From: Clostridiaceae bacterium | GTDB lineage: Bacteria > Bacillota > Clostridia > Lachnospirales > Lachnospiraceae | Length of the DNA: 64,000 nt | Assembly (NCBI GenBank): GCA_009911305.1 | Contig: QXXC01000007.1 | Span: 82,828 to 146,827, forward strand | Reading direction: 5' to 3' | Shown: one piece after another, positions 34,708 to 41,400 of the stretch | Numbering within the stretch: position 1 is the first letter of the stretch | Layout: each line of letters opens with the position of its first letter | The notes under the pieces: model-generated | What the model was told of the DNA's origin: nothing | What the model saw: only the letters and a program-made list of their open reading frames with translations | Database searches by the model: none | Position numbers and translations under genes: made by a program

Positions 34708-37155
34708 TTATTTTTTCGATTTTCTGGCTTTCTCAGCAAAATCAGTCGTCACCAGCTTTTCATAGGGAACCCGATCCTTTAGCTCCCCTGCCTCTTCCAG
34801 TATATTCTGGAGAAGATCAAAGCTGGTTTCTTCAAATACCGTATCGTTTTTCCAGGTGTCCTGCTCCTTGTAGCGCTCGACGATGGCGGCAATGGCGGCT
34901 TCGTCGGTTTCTTTGAACTGAGGCTTGATGGTTTTGGCGATCTCCTCAGCGGAATGGGAGTTTACATACTCAAGCCCCCTCTGAATGGCGTTCGTGAAGC
35001 TCTGGATGATCTCCGGATGCGTTTCTATGAAGCTTTTCTTTGCCGAGTACGCCGTGTAAGGCACATAGCCGGAATCCACGCCCAGGGAGGCGACCACAGT
35101 TCCATTCCCTTCCAGCTCCAGGCCGGTGGCAAAGGGCTCAAATTCAACGGTGTAGTCCGCGTCGCTGCTCGTGAAGGCGGCGGCAGTGAGGCCAAAATCG
35201 ATATTCTGGTCAATCGTTACGTCAGTTCCGGGGTTAAGGCCGTTTTTCTTGAGAATGTATTCAAAAATCATTTCCGGCATACCGCCAGTCTGCCCCAGCA
35301 TGATGAACATTTTTTCCACACTCGTCAATTTCTCCCTGGAAGCCACGATTCTGTATGGATAATGGTAGATTCCTGTCTTTTCCACCAGCCCCAGGTCAAG
35401 CAAATGCTCCATGTAGGTGGCAAACTTCTTCTTGTGCATAGGATAACCCATATCTTTCAGGCTCTCCGCCAGGAATTTCACAGAGGTAAAACCTGTCTCG
35501 TCCTTTTTCAGAAGCCGGATTGCCTCTGTCATCATGGTGAGCTTCAGATTCTCCTTGTCGGCTTTGAAATCGTAGGCCGCCAGATTGCCGAGACCGTGTT
35601 TCAAATAGATGTCAACATTTCCGTCTTTATCTACCATGATTTTTTCAACGAGAACCTCCATGTCCGTCCGGGTCAGACTTTTTTGCTCCAGCACTTCATT
35701 TAAAATATCAAGTGCGGTTTGCAGATCAGGTTTGATTGCTGCAGTGGGGATACGAGGCTCTTTCGTCAAATCCTGCAGCGTTTTTTGGGTGGCAGAAATA
35801 CGCTCCATTTTTTCAGTCTGTAAAGAGGCATATGTTTCATTGATAATTTCAGCCATCCCCGGATTCGCCGTAAGTTCCTTTACCTTTTGCGTAATCAGAG
35901 TTTTCAGCTCTTTCTTGATGTTTTCCAGCTCGCTTTCCAGCCTCTGCTGACTGTCATCTGCGGAGTAAGTGGGAGCCTTTAAATTTGACAGGTCGAAATT
36001 CTGTATGATGTCTGCCAGAGAGTCACGGCAAAGGGTCAAATATTTAACCAAAGCGTCCGTCAGGGTTTCTTCTGTCACCAGATGGGCATGTTCACAAAAC
36101 TGCTTTCCCTTTTTGTTATAAGTGCCGCACACATAATATTTCCCGCGATTCGGGCGGTTGATTGCGGTCAGTTTCATGCCGCAGTCTTTACAGTACAGAC
36201 ACCCGGAAAAGAGGTTGACATGTTTTCTCTGGCCCCGGTACTGGCTGTGATGGCGGCTGTCCTTTACCTCAAAGAGCAGCTTCATGGTATCATCATCAAA
36301 TATTTTCGGGTGGTGGTCCGGGAAAACATATTGCTGATCTCTGGAAATCTTTTTGTCTTTTCCATTGATGGACATTCTCTCTCTTTTGTGGGTTCGGAGT
36401 ATGCCGTTATGATAATCATTAAAGAGAGTATCTTTGACCATACCATAACTCCACATATAGGCAACTTCCCGGTGATAGGGCAGGCCCAAGGCCTCGTAGC
36501 GCTCTTTTTGCAGCATGGTAGGCGTGGGAACGCCCCGGTCTGAAAGGATTTCCGCAATCTTTCGTATGCCGTTCCCTTCCAGATAAAGGTCTTTTTCAAG
36601 GTTCAGGATAGCGGCGGCTTCTTTATCAATTAGAACCATCTGCTTGTTCAGCGGATGCCTTGTGTAACCGAATGGGGGAGCGCATTTTAGGCGTCCGTTT
36701 TCCTGCTCCATTTTCTTGATTCGTTTTACCTTTCGGCTTGTGTTTTTTACATGGCGTTCATTATCCCATGTTTTGATTCCGATAATATCATCATCAGAGT
36801 AGAGCGAATCATAATTGTCATCAATCAAAATCACACGCTTTCCCTGTTCTTCCATTTCTTCGAGAAAAAGCAGTACCTTCGCATTGTGCCGTCCGATTCG
36901 AGAAAGGTCTTTCGCCACGATTACATCTATGGAGCCGAGACTGGCCATCATGTTCTGAAACTGGGGACGGTTGAAGGAATAACCGGAAATGCCGTCGTCC
37001 TCGTAGATATGGCGTACAATCATGTTGTTTTCTTCTGCGTATTTCCGGATAATCAGCTTCTGGTTTTCGATAGAGGAATAATTTCTCCTGTTATCGTCTC
37101 TGGAGAGGCGGACATAACCGTCTATCACTGTGGGAGTATGGATTGCTGTCATCAT
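34708..37155 (-). CDS. Large serine recombinase fused in frame to the C-terminal half of an ABC substrate-binding protein
   Basis: The first about 623 residues are a large serine recombinase: resolvase domain with catalytic Ser in YVRLSRDD, AKDLSRIGR, a Recombinase domain, a zinc ribbon (CLYCKDCG ... CGTYNKKGKQFC), and a C-terminal coiled region. From GGMPEMIFEY on, the last about 192 residues are the C-terminal half of an NMT1/SsuA-like substrate-binding protein. The junction is the 11-bp att core at 35276-35286. The true recombinase end would be supplied by 38385-38487 in the excised circle. Start ATG 37155 is preferred to 37164, which touches its GGAGG. A chimera made by integration, not an ancient fusion, is the best reading. 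Confidence 0.85.
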   Translation of the reverse strand: MMTAIHTPTVIDGYVRLSRDDNRRNYSSIENQKLIIRKYAEENNMIVRHIYEDDGISGYSFNRPQFQNMMASLGSIDVIVAKDLSRIGRHNAKVLLFLEEMEEQGKRVILIDDNYDSLYSDDDIIGIKTWDNERHVKNTSRKVKRIKKMEQENGRLKCAPPFGYTRHPLNKQMVLIDKEAAAILNLEKDLYLEGNGIRKIAEILSDRGVPTPTMLQKERYEALGLPYHREVAYMWSYGMVKDTLFNDYHNGILRTHKRERMSINGKDKKISRDQQYVFPDHHPKIFDDDTMKLLFEVKDSRHHSQYRGQRKHVNLFSGCLYCKDCGMKLTAINRPNRGKYYVCGTYNKKGKQFCEHAHLVTEETLTDALVKYLTLCRDSLADIIQNFDLSNLKAPTYSADDSQQRLESELENIKKELKTLITQKVKELTANPGMAEIINETYASLQTEKMERISATQKTLQDLTKEPRIPTAAIKPDLQTALDILNEVLEQKSLTRTDMEVLVEKIMVDKDGNVDIYLKHGLGNLAAYDFKADKENLKLTMMTEAIRLLKKDETGFTSVKFLAESLKDMGYPMHKKKFATYMEHLLDLGLVEKTGIYHYPYRIVASREKLTSVEKMFIMLGQTGGMPEMIFEYILKKNGLNPGTDVTIDQNIDFGLTAAAFTSSDADYTVEFEPFATGLELEGNGTVVASLGVDSGYVPYTAYSAKKSFIETHPEIIQSFTNAIQRGLEYVNSHSAEEIAKTIKPQFKETDEAAIAAIVERYKEQDTWKNDTVFEETSFDLLQNILEEAGELKDRVPYEKLVTTDFAEKARKSKK
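35276..35286. repeat. att core, left end of the serine-recombinase element
   Basis: GGCATACCGCC, identical to 38488-38498. On the minus strand it encodes Gly-Gly-Met-Pro in both the recombinase chimera and the original binding protein. Confidence 0.85.
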
Positions 37156-37231
37156 AAAACTCATCCTCCTTATATCTTGCTTTCTGCCTATATTTTACCA
37201 TATAGGCAGGATAACACAATGTTGTCGCCGG

Positions 37232-37417
37232 TCAGTGAAAATGGTTGCGGACCACATCCCGCAATCCATTTTCCATTGGCTGATTGCCCTCAATTATGGT
37301 AACGACCTGATACCCCCGTCTGCTGAGAGCTTCCTTTTTCCTTGTGATTTCAGAACTGTCAGAATCCTTTTTTTGAAGTAAGTAGCAAACCTCCTTTTGC
37401 TTTCCTATGACAATCAC
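37232..37417 (-). CDS. Small unknown protein in the recombinase element
   Basis: A 61-codon frame starting GTG (37415-37417) with GAGG directly adjacent, in the same orientation as and 76 bp upstream of the recombinase. It is a charged, soluble sequence with ITRKKEALSRRGYQVVTIIEG. No family is recognised. It could be a directionality or accessory factor, but that is only positional inference. Confidence 0.4.
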   Translation of the reverse strand: MIVIGKQKEVCYLLQKKDSDSSEITRKKEALSRRGYQVVTIIEGNQPMENGLRDVVRNHFH

Positions 37418-37469
37418 CTCAAAGTCTTGCTTTCTACTATTGTATGAAAAGTCAGGCTTATCCTATCAA

Positions 37470-37503
37470 TCAAAAACCCCGCTGCAAGCAGCAGGGTTTT
37501 TGA
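37470..37503. terminator. Bidirectional rho-independent terminator
   Basis: Arms TCAAAAACCC...GCTGC and GCAGC...GGGTTTTTGA with an AA loop. A-run and T-run on the two sides allow termination in both directions. It separates the toxin-antitoxin pair from the recombinase unit. Confidence 0.85.
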
Positions 37504-37570
37504 TCCTCATGACATGGCGGCCCGGAGCAATAAAAAACCGCCAGCGGTGCCATCGTTACTATAGTTTGTT

Positions 37571-37909
37571 TTATCCTTCGTTGTCGTTCTGCGGCAGATC
37601 AGGAAACAGAATCCGAAGATAATCCCGTCTGCCGTAGAGAACACGGTCAATGTACACATCTTGCCCATTCACACGGTAGAAAACCATGTAATTTCCACTG
37701 GTGAGAAATCGGCAGTCATTTTCTATATCTGTCACAGAGGACAGCGGAATACCGATTTCAGAAAAATGTTCCAGTTCATCAACGGTATCCATGATTTTGC
37801 TTACGGTGTTTTCAGCGGCTTGCGGATTGCATAATTCAAAGGTAATATACTCCCAGATTTCGTCCAGGTCGTTCTGGGCTTTCGGGGAGTAGTGGATGCT
37901 ATTTTTCAT
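37571..37909 (-). CDS. ParE/RelE-superfamily toxin
   Basis: A 112-residue type II toxin with YSPKAQNDLDEIWEYI at the N-terminus, AENTVSKIMDTVDEL, and the end strand VYIDRVLYGRRDYLRILF, all typical of ParE/RelE folds. The family acts on gyrase (ParE) or ribosome-bound mRNA (RelE), and which applies here cannot be told. The start overlaps the antitoxin stop by 11 nt. It probably stabilises the element. Confidence 0.88.
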   Translation of the reverse strand: MKNSIHYSPKAQNDLDEIWEYITFELCNPQAAENTVSKIMDTVDELEHFSEIGIPLSSVTDIENDCRFLTSGNYMVFYRVNGQDVYIDRVLYGRRDYLRILFPDLPQNDNEG

Positions 37910-38159
37910 TTGCCTTTGCCCGGAAATGTGCTCTTACATCCGAGGACGAAAGCCATCCCTGTTCCTCTCCAGATTTTTTCCCTTTTGCAAGCTCGCCCAT
38001 GAGCTTCAGAGTTGCCCGTGTTTTTTCATAGTCCTGAATGTCAATGATTGCATAGCGCCCGCGTCCGTTTTTGGTGAGAAAGACCGGTGCGCCCACAGAT
38101 ACGTCACGGAGCACATCACTGTAATTCCTCAAATCAGAGATTGGTTTGATATTCGGCAT
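37899..38159 (-). CDS. Phd/YefM-family antitoxin
   Basis: An 86-residue antitoxin: MPNIKPISDLRNYSDVL and VGAPVFLTKNGRGRYAIIDI are the Phd/YefM N-terminal DNA-binding fold, followed by a C-terminal toxin-neutralising tail. ATG 38159 is chosen because AGGAGA lies before it. The longer upstream frame has no RBS. It overlaps the toxin gene and is transcribed first. Confidence 0.88.
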   Translation of the reverse strand: MPNIKPISDLRNYSDVLRDVSVGAPVFLTKNGRGRYAIIDIQDYEKTRATLKLMGELAKGKKSGEEQGWLSSSDVRAHFRAKANEK

Positions 38160-38183
38160 AATCACATTCTCCTTTCCTGCTAT

Positions 38184-38347
38184 TAGAGCGTGTTTGAAAA
38201 TTGCTTTCTGACAGATGTGCGTCACAATTTGTGGGAGATTTGTGCCAAATGAAGGGCGCATAGCGGGCTATGTAACCTGAATTTGGCGCAAATATCACGC
38301 AAAGTGGGGCGTGCAGATGGCGGGAATGAATTTTCAAACACGCTCTA
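38184..38347. mobile_element. MITE-like element with 19-bp perfect terminal inverted repeats
   Basis: Outer repeats 38184-38202 and 38329-38347 (TAGAGCGTGTTTGAAAATT and its complement) enclose about 126 bp without coding capacity. The ends begin with TA, consistent with a TA target duplication around GAGCGTG-type termini. It is inserted just upstream of the antitoxin gene inside the recombinase element. Confidence 0.75.
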
Positions 38348-38384
38348 GTATACCCTGATTTGATGTGAAATTCAACAGCATATT

Positions 38385-38921
38385 TTACAACAGTATTTTC
38401 GTGAGCGTCCCATATGGATTTTGAGAGGCTCCCGGTCTTGAAGAGTACGAGGCACAGCCTGTGTGTTCCCATGTACCATCGTGGCTGGGCATACCGCCCG
38501 CGCGCCCTCCCAGCACCTTTTTTCCTTTCAGATCCTGCCAGGAGAAGTTTTCCTGCGGCGTCCGGCCTACGAGGAAGTTGCCGGCCCGCTGGGTGAGCTG
38601 GGCGAAATTGACGGCATAATCGTCCGCTCCCTGCTGATAGACGTAAATACTGGCCTCGGAGCCCATAAAGCCGATATCTGCATCTCCGGAGACGAGGGCT
38701 GTCATGACCTTATCCGCGCCCGCCCCGTTGACGAGAGTCAGATCAATGCCCTCCTCTTTAAAATATCCAAGCTCAATGGCCGCGTACTGCGGGGCGTAGA
38801 AGATCGAGTGGGCGACTTCATTTAATGTGACTGAAGTCATCCCGCCGCTGCCCGCGCTCTGGCAGCCGGACAGAGCGGCGGCGACAGAGGCGGCCAGCAG
38901 CGCAGAAATCCATTTTTTCAT
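38385..38921 (-). pseudogene. N-terminal half of ABC substrate-binding lipoprotein (NMT1/SsuA-like), interrupted
   Basis: The first about 145 residues are a lipoprotein signal (LSGCQ lipobox near 16-20) and a periplasmic-binding domain (VAHSIFYAPQYAAIELGYF, LVSGDADIGFMGSEASI). After GGMP the frame enters the integrated element and runs about 33 foreign residues to a stop. The original C-terminal half is at 34708-35286. The joined gene would encode 333 residues, a normal length for nitrate/sulfonate/thiamine-precursor-type binding proteins. No permease or ATPase is adjacent. Confidence 0.85.
38488..38498. repeat. att core, right end of the serine-recombinase element
   Basis: GGCATACCGCC, the second copy of the 35276-35286 core. 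The codon phase is identical at both ends. Confidence 0.85.
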
Positions 38922-39088
38922 AAATAATCTCCCATTCTTTCATTATGTATTAAGATATTAGGAAAAAAACGGATGGTGCCTGTTTAAAAGTAGGGAAATC
39001 TATGGACTTCAAAACTTTAGTATGTTAAAATACAACAAGATGATAGTTTTTCTGCAGTGAGTATGGTTGGATTAAAGAGGTGCGTTAC

Positions 39089-39397
39089 ATGAACAAGAAA
39101 CTCAAGACAGAGGCAGTGGATCACCTGTTTCAGGCGATTCTGACTCTGGAAAGTACGGAGGAATGTTACAGCTTTTTTGAGGATGTCTGCACAGTGAATG
39201 AGCTGCTGTCCTTTTCCCAGCGCTATGAGGTGGCGAAGATGCTGCGGGAGAAGAAGACTTATCTGGAGATTGCTGAGAAGACGGGAGCATCCACGGCGAC
39301 GATCAGCCGTGTAAACCGCTCCCTGAATTACGGGAACGACGGCTATGATATGGTGTTTAAGCGCATAACGGAGCCGGAGGGCAGGGAGGATGACTGA
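39089..39397 (+). CDS. TrpR-like protein, YerC/YecD family
   Basis: A 102-residue protein with the TrpR-like helix-turn-helix: FSQRYEVAKMLREKKTYLEIAEKTGASTATISRVNRSL. YerC proteins are small DNA-binding proteins of poorly known role, common in Firmicutes. AAAGAGG at 39074-39080 supports ATG 39089. It is a single gene with no clear operon partner. Confidence 0.88.
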   Translation: MNKKLKTEAVDHLFQAILTLESTEECYSFFEDVCTVNELLSFSQRYEVAKMLREKKTYLEIAEKTGASTATISRVNRSLNYGNDGYDMVFKRITEPEGREDD

Positions 39398-39667
39398 GGG
39401 CCGCGCGGCCTGGATATACGGATACTGTAATAGAACTGTTCAGACGAAGCGCCTGGTATGAATTTCGGCCAGGCGCACAGGCTTCATGGCGGATGACCCG
39501 CTGGCTGAACCGTTACCTGTAATAAATGATGCCGGGGACCAGGAAGGTCCTCGGATTTTGAATTTAAAGGGGATTTTTTTGCATTAGCAAACGAAAGCGC
39601 TGCATGCAGAAGCATATTCTGTGCGATACATGGACAGGCTTCTGACAGAAAGGAGAATGATCAGATT
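39398..39667 (+). other. Structured intergenic region upstream of the yitT-like gene
   Basis: No gene is seen. The region holds an outer GTTCAG/CTGAAC pairing (about 39438-39510) around a perfect 8-bp hairpin (39449-39456 with 39469-39476). A second hairpin, CCGGGGACC/GGTCCTCGG (39532-39554), is followed by an A/T-rich stretch with seven T. It could be a leader RNA, tandem terminators after yerC, or REP-like repeats. No known riboswitch class was recognised. Confidence 0.5.
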
Positions 39668-40552
39668 ATGAAATGGTTATCAAAAAAACAGGGGGCGGCA
39701 AAGGACTGGATCTGCGATGTCCTTGGGGCGCTTCTCCAGGCTTTGGGCGTGTGGTGCTTTGTCGAGCCGTGTAAAATCGCGCCGGGCGGCGCGTCGGGCA
39801 TTGCGCTTTTAATCAACCACCTGACCGGATGGCCGGTGGGAACCCTGTCGCTGCTGATCAATGTGCCGCTTCTTCTGGGCGCTTATTTTCTGCTGGAGCG
39901 CAGGATGGCCAAAAAGACGATCCGCACCGTTATCATCATGACAATCCTGCTTGATCTGTGCGTTGCTCCGGTAATTCCGCAGTATAAAGGGGATCGCCTG
40001 ATCTGCTCCGCCTTTGGGGGAATCCTGGTGGGCGCGGGCATGGCCCTGATTTTCATGAGAGATTCGACCACCGGAGGCGGGGATATCCTTGCAAAGCTTC
40101 TGCAGAGACGCTATCCGTATATGCACACCGGATATGCGATCATGATAATTGACATGATCATTATCGGCTCTTCGGTTGCCATATTCGGCAATCTGGAATC
40201 CGCCCTGTACGGGATGATTTCCATGGTCTGTATGACCCAGACCATTGACGCGATCCTGTATGGAATGAACAGGGGAACCATGGTCACGGTCATTTCCCCT
40301 CAGAACCGTGAAATATCGGAGGAGATCATGCGCAGGATCGACAGGGGCACGACGTTTTTCAAAACCATCGGCGGCTTCAGCGGCGAAGATTCCCGGACGC
40401 TCATGTGCGTGGTGGACCGCAAGCAGTTCCATAGGGTGAAGGAGATCATCGACCGCTGCGATCCGAAAGCATTTGTGATCGTGTCAGAGACAAAGGAGGT
40501 ATACGGAGAGGGATTCTTAAACGATCCAAGGGAGGAGGCGCGGGAATCATAG
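39668..40552 (+). CDS. YitT-family membrane protein (DUF161/DUF2179)
   Basis: A 294-residue protein: five to six N-terminal helices (CKIAPGGASGIALLINHL, FMRDSTTGGGDILAKLL are family hallmarks) and a C-terminal cytoplasmic DUF2179 domain (about 205-285). The transported substrate is unknown for the family. ATG 39668 has AAAGGAG about 12 nt upstream, slightly far. Confidence 0.88.
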   Translation: MKWLSKKQGAAKDWICDVLGALLQALGVWCFVEPCKIAPGGASGIALLINHLTGWPVGTLSLLINVPLLLGAYFLLERRMAKKTIRTVIIMTILLDLCVAPVIPQYKGDRLICSAFGGILVGAGMALIFMRDSTTGGGDILAKLLQRRYPYMHTGYAIMIIDMIIIGSSVAIFGNLESALYGMISMVCMTQTIDAILYGMNRGTMVTVISPQNREISEEIMRRIDRGTTFFKTIGGFSGEDSRTLMCVVDRKQFHRVKEIIDRCDPKAFVIVSETKEVYGEGFLNDPREEARES

Positions 40553-40576
40553 GCGCATGCGCCGCTGTTTATGTGT

Positions 40577-41188
40577 TCATGGCTTTTTCTTCTTGGGCGG
40601 ATTCTCCTCGCGGAGCTGCGCAGCCAGAAGCTCGATCATCTGCTTTTTCAGATAGACGTCAAACGCCAGCTCGCAGATAAAGGCAAAAAGCTGTAAATAT
40701 TCCTGATCCTCATATCCGGTGTCTGCGAAGGTTTCCGAAGCGGCGTGAAATTTAGCCTGGACATCCTCCTTTAAGCGCCTGCGCTGCTCCTCCTCAAGAG
40801 AAAAAATCTTTTCATACAGCTCGGACAGCTCCGGGACAGAGCCCCTGTCAAAATGGCGCTCGCTGATGGGATAGAGGAGCTGCTCAATGTCATGGAAGGA
40901 GATGACATTTTTAAAATAATAGATCAGGATCAGCATGATAATGTGATTTTCAGAGTATTTCTTCTTCACAGGCGGGGGGAAAAGGCGGTTCTTGGCATAG
41001 TTGTTGATCATGGTTTTTGTCAGAACGGTTTCCCCGTCCGGACGCCCGGAGACGGACAGGTGGGCATCCATAAAGGTTGTCACCTGATCCATGTATAAGT
41101 CAATGCCGGGAATGTCAGAGGCATGGATCCGGGTCAGGCTGTCCAGGAAGTCCATCAGCTCCTGCAGGCGTTCTTCATTCGTTTTCAT
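40577..41188 (-). CDS. DUF1836 family protein
   Basis: A 203-residue soluble helical protein. ETVLTKTMINNYAKNRLFPPP and KKYSENHIIMLILIYYFKNV resemble a MerR-like DNA-recognition segment and are the DUF1836 signature. It is probably a regulator. The C-terminus is Lys/Pro rich. It is convergent with yitT and divergent from htpG. Confidence 0.8.
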   Translation of the reverse strand: MKTNEERLQELMDFLDSLTRIHASDIPGIDLYMDQVTTFMDAHLSVSGRPDGETVLTKTMINNYAKNRLFPPPVKKKYSENHIIMLILIYYFKNVISFHDIEQLLYPISERHFDRGSVPELSELYEKIFSLEEEQRRRLKEDVQAKFHAASETFADTGYEDQEYLQLFAFICELAFDVYLKKQMIELLAAQLREENPPKKKKP

Positions 41189-41276
41189 TGTTGTTCACCT
41201 CATACTTTATTATATAGTTTCGGAAACGGGATGGCAAGCGGATTTATAAGCGGAATTCGTGAAATGCAGTTGGTTA

Positions 41277-41303
41277 TCAGCACTCTTCATATTTGAGTGC
41301 TAA
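41277..41303. promoter_or_regulatory. CIRCE operator (HrcA binding site)
   Basis: TCAGCACTC-N9-GAGTGCTAA matches the CIRCE consensus TTAGCACTC-N9-GAGTGCTAA with one mismatch and the exact 9-bp spacer. It lies 7 bp upstream of the htpG -35 box. Confidence 0.88.
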
Positions 41304-41310
41304 TTTTCTA

Positions 41311-41339
41311 TTGACATCTGCCGGATTGCGTATTAGAAT
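41311..41339 (+). promoter_or_regulatory. Sigma-A promoter of htpG
   Basis: TTGACA (41311-41316), 17-bp spacer, TAGAAT (41334-41339). It is near-consensus and sits directly downstream of the CIRCE operator. Confidence 0.8.
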
Positions 41340-41400
41340 ATGTAATACGGCATACAGAACAAAGCGATGATGATTCTAAATAGAAAAAGGAGTGTACAAT

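Larger units (their letters stand above)
35276..38498 (-). mobile_element. 3.2-kb serine-recombinase integrative element inserted in a substrate-binding-protein gene
   Basis: An 11-bp direct repeat GGCATACCGCC bounds the element at 35276-35286 and 38488-38498. Removing 3,212 bp (one repeat copy plus the interior) joins the two halves of the binding-protein gene in frame (334 codons with stop). Contents on the minus strand, from the right end: the recombinase's alternative C-terminal codons, a MITE, Phd-like antitoxin, ParE-like toxin, a small unknown ORF, and the recombinase. No conjugation, replication or phage structural genes are present. Confidence 0.85.
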
